Under the pieces are notes generated by a model. The model saw nothing but the letters and a program-made list of their open reading frames with translations. It ran no database searches and was not told the origin of the DNA. A DNA stretch of 64,000 nucleotides. Source: Pristionchus mayeri (taxonomy: Eukaryota; Nematoda; Chromadorea; Rhabditida; Neodiplogasteridae). How positions within the stretch are numbered: position 1 is the stretch's first letter; every line of letters begins with the position of its first letter. The stretch lies in NCBI GenBank assembly GCA_036245805.1, contig BTRK01000003.1, positions 5,766,001 through 5,830,000 of the forward strand, in the 5' to 3' direction. A program made the position numbers and the translations under genes. Shown here one piece after another: positions 22,840-33,421 of this stretch.

Positions 22840-23775
22840 GGTAAATGAGTCATTGGATACGGGGCGTTTCCGCCTTCAATCATATTTATCTATTTCGACT
22901 ATGTAATATTACGTCATTCTTATGCGCCGAACTTTACTATGTGAACTGCACCGAACTCTATCCGAAAAATTACGGTATCCAATTTTTCCTATTTCGATTA
23001 TCCGCGCCAAGTTTCATCTCAAAGCCGTCGACGGCAATTGAAAACTCGACAATTCTGAATTAACTTTTTTTCAGAAAACCTATCATAGTAACCATTTTTA
23101 TTACAAATTTGCATTGGGCAAGCTGCTACCTATTTTCTGTAAAATCATCAGCGCGGATGGGCATCGACATACTACAGATGCTGGCGGAATAACCTCGCTA
23201 ATTTTCGCTAATTTTCTGTTGGTGTACGGTAGGTAAGTATTCCAATATTTTTGCAATTTTCTCGCAAGATGTTATTTTAAATATTTTTAAATAATTTTAC
23301 AAAAAAAAAGTTAGCAGCTTGCCCAATGCAAATTTGCAGATTAAAGACAAACGCGCACCCGGTTGAAATATGTTTCAATTAGAGGAGAACGCTCTTCCAG
23401 TCGCGTGCTCTCTCGCTCGTTGCCTGAGCTTTCCCTGATTTGGCTCTCCGCCAACTACCGATATCTCTGTTCATAATGGAGATAAATTTCGGACATTATA
23501 ATCGTTGGGGAGACCTAGGCCGTGCATATGAAAGCTCAATTAAATTTTCCCTTTGCTCCTCCTTTAAACATTGACGACTCTAGCTCTGCATCTGAAACAA
23601 GGCAAAAATTCAGAATTTTCGAGTTTTCTATTGCCGTCGACGGCTTTGAAACCGTTTGAGATGAAACTTGGTGCGGATAATCAGCAGGCTATGGCGCATC
23701 TCTCTAGACGATAACGAAATTTTTCGGATAGAGTTCGGTGCTGTTCACATAGTAAAGTTCGGCGCATAATAATTA
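22840..23775. repeat. Inner palindrome with nested MITE
   Basis: CCGTCGACGGCAATTGAAAA (about 23,025-23,045) and its inverse near 23,625-23,645 belong to arms that extend to GAACTCTATCCGAAAAATT and its inverse (about 23,722-23,745). A TTAA MITE (23,345-23,573) lies in the loop. The ORFs here are arm sequence. Confidence 0.65.
23345..23573. mobile_element. TTAA MITE (GCTCCTCCT end), diverged copy
   Basis: Shares CCTGAGCTTTCCCTGAT, the CGCGTGCTCTCTCG block and the terminal CTCCTCCT next to TTAA with the 245-bp MITE at 38,799-39,043. The left end is degraded (AGACAAACGCGC) but TTAA is retained. Confidence 0.7.
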
Positions 23776-23809
23776 TGCAATATTGCATAGTGATGACGAA
23801 ATAGATAAC

Positions 23810-25125
23810 ACACGTCTTCTGAGAGATTGCATGAATCCTAGCCCCCTGTTTGACAAAATGTTCAACGTAGTCCAATCTCCACAAAATTTTCATGGATGAT
23901 ACACCTGATGCCCACCAACGTTTATGTAACATTTTGGAGCCGGGAATTGAAAAGTGCCTAAAAGCCGGCTCTGGAAATTTTGAAAATTCAAAAATTCATA
24001 AAATGCTTCAAATTTAAGTAAAAAGGTCGCTGAAAAAACAGAAAGAATCCACTCGACGAGTAGAATAACTTTTCTGTTGACACTTTTTGTGTGGGTAAAA
24101 CATGAAAATATTAAAAGTTGAAAAAATCATTTTTTATCACCAAAAAATGCATAAAAATGGCCGTCGTGAAAAATAAAGCTATTAGTTTCCTTCAGATTTC
24201 GTCAGATTCGAAATCTATAACCTTTTTTACCCCAGGTGGCATTTTCTCACGAAAATCGAAGATGTAATATGTTTCCATTTTTGGCCTCAAACATGGCGAA
24301 CCTCGTGTTTTCATGTAAAATCGAAAATTTCATGATGTCATATTTGAGTAATCATCGCTCGTGGATATCTTTTCTTTCCGTTTTCAGTGTTTTCTGACCT
24401 ATTCATACCGATTTCCATTGAAAAAACCGAAGATTTCAATACTTCATAAAATCACATTTTTCACGAAATTTCTCAGATTTCATGATTTTATGAAGTATTG
24501 AAATCTTCGGTTTTTTCAATGGAAATCGGAATGAATCGGTCCGAAAACTTTGAAAACAGAAAGACAAGATATCCACGAGCGACAATTACTTAAATATGAC
24601 ATCATGACTTTTACATGAATTTTACATGAAAACACGAGGTTCGCCATGTTTGAGGCCAAAAATGGAAACATATTACATCTTCGATTTTACTGAAAAAATG
24701 CTACCTCGGGTAAAAAAGGTTATCGATTCCGAATCTGACGAAATCAGCTGGGCACTAACAGCTTTATTTTTCACGACGGCCATTTTTATGCAATTTTTGG
24801 TGATGAAAAAATGATTTTTTCAACTTTTAATATTTTCATGTTTTACCCACACAAAAAGTGTCAACAGAAAAGTTATTCTACACCTCGAGTGGATTCTTTC
24901 TGTTTTTTGAGCGACCTTTTTACTCAAATTTGAAGCATTTTATGAATTTTTGAATTTTCAAAATATCAGAGCCGGCTTTTAGGCACTTTTCAATTCCCGG
25001 CTCCAAAATGTTACATAAACGTTGTTGGGCCTCAGATGTATGGTCCATGAAAATTTTGTTGAGATTGGACCACGTTGAACATTTTGTCAAACCCCACCTG
25101 TAATCTCCCTGAAGACGTGTGATAA
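23810..25125. repeat. Foldback element, ACACGTCTTCTGA family, copy 1
   Basis: Left end ACACACGTCTTCTGAGAGA and right end CCTGAAGACGTGTGATA are inverses. The arms run inward through CCGGGAATTGAAAAGTGCCT and ACAGAAAGAATCCACTCG to a centre near 24,470. The same design and ends occur at 29,785-31,090. The ORF at 24,626-24,814 is in an arm and is not considered real. Confidence 0.7.
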
Positions 25126-26545
25126 ATATGATTGAAGGCGGAAACCCATATCTAATGACTCCTTTATCGAACATTGTCGTTGAGACTGCGGTGAGGCATG
25201 AGTGAAATGGATGAAATTGCATAAGAATGACGTCATATTACATGGTGATGAAGAAATCGATATACACGATTGACGGCGAGCATCAAACGACTTCTCATGC
25301 CATTATTTTCGCCCCGCATCAGACGACTTCTCATGCCATTATTTTCATCAAGTTTGAAGAGTTTTGTTGGCTGAAAACGTCATATTACGTAAGGATGACG
25401 CAATATTACGTAATGATGATGAAATAGGTTGTATTGACATAATTCCAATTAGTTCACACCAAACACCCACTCTACTTTGAATAATATGCTCGAAATGGTT
25501 CTCTGTTCCCTAGCAGGCGGCCTTGATCTACCGGCTGGCCGTCTCTTATCGCGCCGACAACTCTCCCGTTGAAAGGTCACCCTTGCCGGCAAAGGCGCTT
25601 CCCTCCCCCTCCTCAAGCCGGCAAGAGCCAAAAATTGCCTGTCTCGCCGGCAACTCGCCGACTTCCGCTCCGTTTTGTAATCCCTACTAAGGACCGTCCT
25701 AGAATGGGCATACCTTCCTCCGCTGTCACTCGCAAGAACAAGAAAATTGTGCAGAAGCGAGTCGACCGCAATCCCGAGCGATCTATGAGGAAGATGGCCC
25801 GTGATCTCGGTATTGACGAGCATTCAGTGCGCAAGATCGTCCATTCTGGACTCATGCCCTACCCTTACAAGATGCGTAAGGGCCAGGGTCTGACTGGCAT
25901 TCACAAGGAAAAGAGACTGAAGAGATTCAAGAAGCTTCTGGCGTGGGCCAAACATCTCACGACTGTCTACTCGGATGAGAAGATGTTCACGTTGGAGCAG
26001 GCTTTCAACAGTCAGAACACGAGAGTGATTGCCCAGTCTGCCCAGTAAGCCAATGCTAGGGCAAAACCGTCTCTCGAGTTTCCCACCCGCAGCCAGTGAT
26101 GGTTTGGGCAGGAGTGTGTGCCACCGGCAAGACTCCCCTTATTTTCGTCAAGACCGGTGTGAAGGTCGATAAGCACTACTACATCAAGCAGATCCTGGAG
26201 AAGACTCTTCTTCCCTGGTCACGTTCCCACTTCAAAGGGCGCCATTAGACCTTCCAGCAAGATTCTGCACTCGCCCATTCCGCAAAACTCACCCAGAACT
26301 GGTGTACGAGCCATCTTCCGGATTTCATTCCATCGAATGAATGGCCCTCCAACAGCCCCGATTTGAATCCCCTCGACATTAATGTGTGGTCGGTTCTGGA
26401 GAAGGATGCTTGCTCCACTCGCCACCATAATCTGGAGAGTCTCAAGAACTCCCTTTAGAAGGCAAGGGACAAGATCGATAAGAAGTTCCTTCGGGCCGTC
26501 GTCGTGTCAGTTCCTTCTCGTCTCAAGGCTAACGGAGGTCAAATA

Positions 26546-27427
26546 TTGGGGTGTCCGGAAAGTTCGTATAATTTTTTGTTTTTATTTTTTATTCAATGCT
26601 TTACAATTCTCAGTGACCAATGTATGCCCCCTTCTTTCTCACTACCTCCCTCCAGCGATTGGGCAGGGTCTCGATTCCTCTCTTCCAGAATGCGGGTTTC
26701 TTCGAGACCGCCCAGTTCACGAAAGCCCTCACAACTTCATCTCGATTCTTGAACTTCTTTCCTTTGCAGAAGTCAGAGAGAGAGCGGAAGCAGTGGTAGT
26801 CGCATAGGGAGAGATCCGGGGAATACGGTGGATGGGGGAATCCTCTCGATCTTCAGCTTGTCCATTTTCTTCTGGGTCATCTTCGCTCGATGTGGGCGAG
26901 CATTGTCCATCAGAAGAAGAATTTTGCCCTGGTTCAGGAGTCTGGGAGGGACTCTGATCGCGACTTCTTCCAGTTGTTCAGAGAAGAGGTCGGCATTGAT
27001 GGCGGTTCCAGTAGGAAGGATCTCTTATTAGATCGGAACAAGTAATGATAGAAAGAATCAGTGAATTTCCTCATTTTCTTCAAGGGAACGGGTTTGTGCT
27101 TCGCATCGGTGTCGAAAGACTGTTGTCTCTTCGCTGGGTTATTATACATGATTCACTCCTCGCACATGTCTGTTATGGAATCTGTCCATCGAAGATCCGA
27201 TCTGCGATGGAGCGATTTCCGACAGTAATTCAACACAACTGTATCAAAATATCGGCTATACTTCACCACTTCAACAAGTGTAGAAACTACGAGACTGATC
27301 CAACCCACATCCCACTTAACGTCAGAGTGACGCAATACATTGTTGACAAACAGATTGCGCAATCACTGCATTTGATCGCGAACTGACTTTTTTCCGAAGC
27401 GTTATACGAACTTTCCGGACACCCCAA
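26546..27427 (-). mobile_element. Internally deleted, partly diverged mariner, 882 bp
   Basis: Terminal repeats of the 11,915-13,156 family, flanked by TA on both sides. The left 460 bp is close to the intact copy and encodes the transposase C-terminus on the minus strand. The stretch 27,000-27,240 encodes a clearly diverged version (MYNNPAKRQQSFDTDAKHKP), as if from a sister lineage. The N-terminal coding half is absent. It inserted into the C-terminal end of the DD37D transposase. Confidence 0.9.
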
Positions 27428-27554
27428 TAGAATAACCTCGTTGTTATGTTCCTAATATCTCTGATAAATGCTGTGTACCGTTTCAAAAGTGTTCGATGGT
27501 TTTGAAAGAAAATACATGGTTAAATCCTTGTTGCCATACTTTCTCCGCACCCTG

Positions 27555-28332
27555 AATGTCCGACGTATTTTATTAAAAAAATGATATCTACGCGTTAGAC
27601 TGAAAATGATGAGGTCATATTTCATTGTAGCAAAGCGTTCTCTAATCTCCACACATTACTGTAACGTCGTTCTCATTACCTCATTTGGCATTAGGTCGGA
27701 TGAGTACCCACCGAGAAGGCGATGACTGAAAAATTTACCCTTCTCCGGTGTCTTCACACTTGGTTCCCACACTACCAATACGTATTCTATGAAACTTTTA
27801 CGAAATGGAGTTATTTTTGGCTATGATCCAATGGGTTCTCGTCCTATTGCGCCTCATTACCATCAATTACGTCAATGTCATTACGTCTTAATTTTTGACG
27901 AAATTTGCGAGCGATATTTGAATTTGATTCTTCGATATCTGATCTTGTTCCCACCAAGAGAGCTGGATGTTCGCACTTTACTCACTCGCAATAGCTAATT
28001 GCAATAGCTAATGTGTAAGGAGAGGTGCTGAAATATCGAAAAAGATGTCATCGAGAAATTTTTTAAAAAAATTTAAAACTTGGTGATTTTTATTCCCAGT
28101 CGTTTACTTATTCCGATCCGATCAAGTGCACCAATATTCTCTCAATAATCGCTTCAAAAACAATTAATTATTAGCACAATGTTTGGCAATGATGAGGTCT
28201 TATTGCTCAAGAGGAAATTGGTCTCTAATCTCCAATGTTCAGTGAATAAATACTTTTCCGCGTTATGCCCCGATGTTTTGTGAAATTCGCCCGCGAGATT
28301 TGAATTTGAATCTTGATCTCTGATCTTTGTAA
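27555..28332. repeat. Duplicate of the EF-hand gene's B-C intron, second part
   Basis: Matches 3,800-5,898 of the first locus copy without its two inserted elements: for example TTCGCACTTTACTCACTCGC and TTACTTATTCCGATCCGATC against 3,967-3,986 and 4,409-4,430. It lacks both the 3,991-4,293 MITE and the 4,647-5,760 foldback, giving natural empty sites for both. Confidence 0.6.
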
Positions 28333-28422
28333 ATGGCCTCTCATTAGGCAAAGGCGAATGGGGTGCAGCTCGTGAAGCGCACCCGCGCGGACGGAGTCAT
28401 CGACAAGAACCAGAAACTCGAG
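28333..28422 (+). pseudogene. Decayed second copy of exon C of the EF-hand gene
   Basis: A 90-nt segment aligned end to end with exon C (5,899-5,988) and with the third copy (39,608-39,697). It has lost the acceptor AG (GTAA instead of GCAG) and contains a stop at codon 5 (CAT TAG). Downstream it still reads ADGVIDKNQKLE against ADGVIAKNQKHE in exon C. Confidence 0.8.
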
Positions 28423-28509
28423 GTTCATCTTTGATCTTTGTAGTTTGCAGTTTGGTCTTTAATTCTAGATTTGTAATTTATTGAAGTTTATGTATAATAA
28501 GTTTATGTA

Positions 28510-29784
28510 TCAGGTTGTCAAGAAAGTAATGTTAGATTTTCAAATTTTCGATTATGCGGTACCCCGTGTTTTGTTGCAGCCTGATTATCATATTGTTATA
28601 TATGATCTTTAAGTGCTTGGATACTCTTTCCATCGCGCATTGGTTCAAGCCTATCCAATAGGTATTGAGGTCACGAGATCAAGACAAAGGTGCATGAACA
28701 AAGAGTTGAACGAATTACGTTTTGGCCCAGCAATCCGTGGAGAGCTAAGATAGGGCAAATATTATGTCACGGCCGAAAAGTACGACATACGGATACCACA
28801 ATACAGCATGCGATCCTGGTCCGCTGCGAAAAGCCTGTAAGAAAATGCACCCCTTTATGATCTTGACCCTAACTGAACCTCAACGGAAATATTTATCTCC
28901 ACAGCGTATGCGGCACAATAGATGGATCGATCTCAAATGTAGTAAATTGAAAACTATTTCCCATTGTTAACTTAAAATTATATTTATATGAACATACAAT
29001 ATTTCTCCCAAAACATGCAGCATTCATCACCCTGACATCGAAATTTAAACATCGAAATCCGAATATTCGAAAATTTCCTGTTTTCAGGATTGGTGAAAAA
29101 TCCGAACTTTTGCGCCTAACTGTTAAAGCAACTCTTTATCTATCACTATACGGCTGGGCTAAATCAGGGGCTACCTCCCATTTGGGGAAAAGTATTCATT
29201 CACCGAACATCAAAAATCGAAATTTTGACAATGTTGCCCCTTAATCAGCAATACTGAAAATCTATTGTTTCTAAAAGCGGCGAGAGTATAAAAAAGGCGA
29301 GAGTATAAATGTTTCTCGGTAATATGTAGCTACATATTGTACCATGGAAGCGCACTCATTTGCATGCCAGTCTGAATGTGCGTCGAAGCAGGAAACAATA
29401 AAGCTTGAGATGTGATACTTCTGAAGCGTTTGAATTCAATGCTGTTCAAATCGTGCTATATTAACGCAGTCATGATCCCAGACATATCATTCAAAAGATA
29501 AGTGATTGGACATATCAATGCACCATATGATAATGAACAGTCATTTGTTCCCACAAAATATGAGAGGCGGAAATTATTTTTACAAATTTTTGTAAATTTC
29601 ACATTTCTCACAACTTATATTTCCAGGATATCAAAAAAGCATGGCGCTATTCGAACATGCATATATTGGCCTAGTCAACTCCTAATATATGCTACCGAGC
29701 CAGCTTGAGATCTTAAACGAAATATATTTTAGGCGGGCTCAAACATCATGGTCCAAATCTAACATTACTTTCTTGACAACCTAA
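28510..29784. mobile_element. Mariner-like remnant, 1.27 kb
   Basis: Ends TCAGGTTGTCAAGAAAGTAA and the inverse at about 29,763-29,784. It is of normal mariner length and shares the internal TTACGTTTTGGCCCAG and CTTTCCATCGCGCATTGG blocks with the remnant at 10,952-14,282, where they are interrupted by nested elements. The coding frame is lost. Its right 100 bp is repeated inverted at 31,091-31,203 as part of the following palindrome. Confidence 0.75.
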
Positions 29785-31203
29785 TATAACACGTCTTCTG
29801 ATAGAACGCAGGTGCAGTGTTACAAAATATTCACAGTGCTCCGATCTCGACAGAAATTGGACCAATGATTCATGTTAGGATTTACAGATTTTTTTGAAAA
29901 GTCTGGAGCCGAAAAGCAAAAAAAGCCTACAGTCCGGCTCTGAGAATTTCAAAAGTTCTGTAATCAATAACTTGGTTCAAAATTATCCTGGAAGGTCGCT
30001 AAAAAAATAGAAATAATCCTCTCAGCGAGCACTACAACTTTTATGTTAAAGTTCTCGTCGAGTAGCTTCGAAATCACATGGAAAACTACGAAAAACCGAA
30101 AATGTTTGTTCAAATATCAGCCGCCCTGAAAATTTTTTCGCCTTTTTCAAGTTGGTTTATTGCATTTTCGAATTCCCCAGACCATTTTACATCTTGTGCC
30201 TTCATTTCAGAATTTTAAAATTTAATCCCGGGCATTTATAGCTTTGAGAAGACCAAAAACAGCCGAATTTTCGAAAATTTCGAAAAATCAAAGATAAATA
30301 AATCCCGAATTCTTGCTTCCAAACTGTAACTCTCGGGCTAAAATATCATTTCGGGGTCAGTACAATCAGTTTTGATGTTTGTGAGCTTTTTGAAGGAAAA
30401 ATATTTTTATCGAATGTTTCGACAATTTTCAAGGGTTCGAGGAAATAGTGGCCTTTTTCATCCCGAAATTTTTTTATCTCGAATTTGCCTCTAAACCTCA
30501 AAACTGATTGTACTGACCCCGAAATGATATTTTAGCCCGAGAGTTACAGTTTGGAAGCAAGAATTCGGGATTTATTTATCTTTGATTTTTCGAAATTTTC
30601 GAAAATTCGGCTGTTTTTGGTCTTCTCAAAGCTATAAATGCCCGGGATTAAATTTTAAAATTCTGAAATGAAGGCACAAGATGTAAAATGGTCTGGGGAA
30701 TTCGAAAATGCAATAAACCAACTTGGAAAAGGCGAAATATTTTTCAGGGCGGCTTATATTTGAACAAACATTTTCGGTTTTTCGTAGTTTTCCATGTGAT
30801 TTCGAAGCTACTCGACGAGAACTTTAACATAAAAGTTGTAGAGCTCGCTGAGAGGATTATTTCTATTTTTTTTAGCGACCTTCCAGGATAATTTTGAACC
30901 AAGTTATTGATTACAGAACTTTTGAAATTCTCAGAGCCGGACTGTAGGCTTTTTTTGCTTTTCGGCTCCAGACTTTTCAAAAAAATCTGTAAATCCTAAC
31001 ATGAATCATTGGTCCAATTTCTGTCGAGATCGGAGCACTGTGAATATTTTGTAACACTGCGCCTGCGTTCTATCAGAAGACGTGTTATATTAGGTTGTCA
31101 AGAAAGTAATGTTAGATTTGGACCATGATGTTTGAGCCCGCCTAAAATATATTTCGTTTAAGATCTCAAGCTGGCTCGGTAGCATATATTAGGAGTTGAC
31201 TAG
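29680..31203. repeat. 1.5-kb palindrome, ACACGTCTTCTGA family, copy 2
   Basis: The arms 29,680-30,340 and 30,540-31,203 are close inverted copies. The outer 100 bp of each arm is the end of the mariner remnant, so the inversion boundary lies outside the foldback element proper (29,785-31,090). The loop (about 30,380-30,500) contains TTCAAGGGTTCGAGGAAATA. Such an extension can come from palindrome-templated synthesis in the genome or from a misassembled inverted join. Confidence 0.75.
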
Positions 31204-32577
31204 AAATTTTCGAAAATTTCGAAAAATCAAAGATAAATAAATCCCGAATTCTTGCTTCCAAACTGTAACTCTCGGGCTAAAATATCATTTCGGGGTCAGT
31301 ACAATCAGTTTTGAGGTTTAGAGGCAAATTCGAGATAAAAAAATTTCGGGATGAAAAAGGCCACTATTTCCTCGAACCCTTGAAAATTGTCGAAACATTC
31401 GATAAAAATATTTTTCCTTCAAAAAGCTCACAAACATCAAAACTGATTGTACTGACCCCGAAATGATATTTTAGCCCGAGAGTTACAGTTTGGAAGCAAG
31501 AATTCGGGATTTATTTATCTTTGATTTTTCGAAATTTTCGAAAATTCGGCTGTTTTTGGTCTTCTCAAAGCTATAAATGCCCGGGATTAAATTTTAAAAT
31601 TCTGAAATGAAGGCACAAGATGTAAAATGGTCTGGGGAATTCGAAAATGCAATAAACCAACTTGAAAAAGGCGAAAAAATTTTCAGGGCGGCTGATATTT
31701 GAACAAACATTTTCGGTTTTTCGTAGTTTTCCATGTGATTTCGAAGCTACTCGACGAGAACTTTAACATAAAAGTTGTAGTGCTCGCTGAGAGGATTATT
31801 TCTATTTTTTTAGCGACCTTCCAGGATAATTTTGAACCAAGTTATTGATTACAGAACTTTTTTAAATTCACAGAGCCGGATTGTAAGCATTTTTTGCTTT
31901 ACGGCTCCAGACTTCTCAAAAAAATCTGTAAATCTTGACATGAATCATTGGTCCAAATTCTGTCGAGATCGGAGCACTGAATATTTTGTAACACTAGGCC
32001 GAAATTTTTTTATCTCGTATTTGCCTCGAAACTTCAAAACTGATTGTGCTGACCCCGAAATGATATTTTACCCCGAGAGTTACAGTTTGGAAGCAAGAAT
32101 TCGGGAATTATTTAAATTTGATTTTTCGAAATTTTCAAAAAAATGTCTGTTTTTGGTCTGAAAGCTATTAATGTCCGGGATTAAATGTTAAAATTCTGAA
32201 ATGAAGGTATACGATGTAGAATGATCTGGAGAATTCGAAAATGCAATAAACCAACTTGTAAAAGGCAAAATATTTTTCACGGCAGCTAATATTTGTACAC
32301 CCATTTTCATTTTTTCGTAGTTTTCCATGTTATATCGAAGCCTCTCAACGATGACTTCAACATAAAAGTTGTAGAACTCGTTGAGGTGATCATTTCTCTT
32401 TTTTGCTCGACCTTCTACGATAATTTTAAACGAAGTTATTGATTACAGAACTTTTGAAATTCTCAGAGCCGGACTGTAGGCTTTTTTTGCTTTTCGGCTC
32501 CAGACTTTTCAAAAAAATCTGTAAATCCTGACATGAATCATTGGTCCAAATTCTGTCGAGAGGACCACTGTGAATAT
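31204..32577. repeat. Further partial copies of the same foldback, loop inverted
   Basis: Positions 31,208-31,985 repeat 30,260-31,040, but the loop segment (about 31,320-31,440) is in the opposite orientation. A third, more diverged partial arm runs 31,990-32,577 and, after the LTR retrotransposon, continues at 38,146-38,206. There is no coding content. The ORF at 31,832-32,161 is arm sequence. Confidence 0.7.
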
Positions 32578-32949
32578 TGTTGTATAGGAACCCTCATAAT
32601 AGCTAAATACCCTAATTATATTATTCCTATACACAATTAACTCTCTTGGCGATTTAGGTAGCTCGCCACATTTCCCATTACTGTAAGTACTCCCTCTCAA
32701 CCTTTGCTTACGTGTCGCAACGCGTCTAACTCGCGCGCGTTCCACTCTCTCTATTCTACGTACTCTCTCGTTAGCTCTTCCCTCGCTCCCCTCGCTCCGT
32801 CTATTTGATTCTGTTCCTTAGCTCTCGCGCCGGCTAGTGACCGGTCTCCCCTCTCTATTTTCGTCCTATTTATTCCTTGTTGATAAACCTTTGAGTTACT
32901 CACATCCTCGTCCTCCATACACCGGATAAGAAGGGCCAAGGATACAACA
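32578..32949 (+). repeat. 5' LTR
   Basis: Begins TGTTGTATAGGAACC and ends GGATACAACA, giving the inverted TGTTGTA...TACAACA borders. It would hold the promoter and RNA start. The antisense ORFs in both LTRs (32,509-32,939 and 37,741-38,135) are duplicates of one another and not genes. Confidence 0.95.
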
Positions 32950-32950
32950 C

Positions 32951-32968
32951 TGGCGTTCAGGATTCACT
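32951..32968 (+). promoter_or_regulatory. Primer binding site
   Basis: TGGCGTTCAGGATTCACT follows the 5' LTR by one base. TGG right after an LTR is the complement of a tRNA CCA end, where minus-strand DNA synthesis is primed. The tRNA was not identified. Confidence 0.65.
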
Positions 32969-33030
32969 CTTCACAATCCTCAGTGTAGAGTTTGCACGTG
33001 TGACGCTGTCTCACTGAGTGATTGAGGACT

Positions 33031-33285
33031 CGCGGATCTCACACAAGTGGAGTCGTGGCACCAGCCCGAACTTGTTGTGAAAGTCACTCAGGTGGAGTCG
33101 CGGCGTTCGAGCCCGAACCTGTTGTGAAATCCCCAGGTGGAGACGTGGCATTCGAGCCCGAACCTGTTGGGAAAGCAATCAGGTGGAGTCGAGGCGTTTC
33201 GAGCCCGAAACCTGTTTGTGAAATACACCCAGGGGGAGTCGTGGCGCACAAGCCCGAACCTGTGGTGAATTTCATCATTGTGATC
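33031..33285 (+). repeat. Tandem repeats in the retrotransposon leader
   Basis: About five imperfect units of roughly 48-52 bp, each with GTGGAGTCG, a GGCG/GGCA spacer and AGCCCGAACCTGTTGTGAAA. They lie between the primer site and Gag, where packaging or translation-control RNA structures are expected. The function is not shown by the sequence. Confidence 0.8.
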
Positions 33286-33421
33286 TAAGTGGGCGAAAGC
33301 TCGCTGTGATTGACACCTAGCCAGTACCAGGCGAGAGCCAGGTGGTAGGTGTTCTTACCGAGAAACCGCTAGGGGTGAAAACCTCTACTTTCCGGATAGA
33401 ATTTGATAAATAAGAGGCGAA

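Larger units (their letters stand above)
22322..25686. mobile_element. Foldback element with 8-bp target duplication (hAT-like)
   Basis: Ends TAGTGATGACAAAACGG and CCGTTTTGTAATCCCTA are flanked by the exact 8-bp repeat CTAAGGAC (22,314-22,321 and 25,687-25,694). Eight-base duplication and TAG-type ends suggest the hAT superfamily. The arms (about 22,322-22,840 and 25,215-25,686) are inverted copies rich in GCCGGC. The interior holds further palindromes (22,840-23,775 and 23,810-25,125) and a TTAA MITE. No transposase is visible, so it depends on one elsewhere. Confidence 0.85.
22172..26545 (+). pseudogene. DD37D transposase, broken
   Basis: The reading frame starts at ATG 22,172 with a helix-turn-helix region (DLWSTGETVGSITKK). 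It stops at 22,321 where the foldback entered and resumes at 25,695 with the second DNA-binding half (GRPRMG-type linker region, then RKMARDLGIDEHSVRKI). Catalytic positions are readable: first D in TVYSDEK, second in TFQQDSA, third in SPDLNPLD. There are 37 residues between the last two and D as the last member, which fits the DD37D (maT-like) group. Stop codons interrupt the frame near 26,046, 26,096, 26,247 and 26,457, and part of the region after the first catalytic D is frameshifted. The C-terminus is cut by the mariner at 26,546. Inactive. Confidence 0.85.
22032..27554 (+). mobile_element. Tc1/mariner-superfamily element (DD37D type) with two nested insertions
   Basis: Terminal repeats CAGGGTGCGGAGAAAGTATG and the inverse (27,535-27,554), with TA at the left flank. 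Without its insertions the element would be about 1.27 kb. It is interrupted by a 3.4-kb foldback (22,322-25,686) and by a deleted mariner (26,546-27,427). Its transposase is broken. The element itself interrupts the duplicated intron of the EF-hand locus. Confidence 0.85.

Noticed and set aside
32509..32939. Antisense ORFs in the LTR, repeated at 37,741-38,135
   Set aside because: They are duplicated because LTRs are duplicated and are not coding in known Ty3/gypsy elements.
33031..33285. Regular spaced repeats resembling a CRISPR array
   Set aside because: Units are imperfect and contiguous, lie in an LTR-retrotransposon leader, and the genome is eukaryotic.
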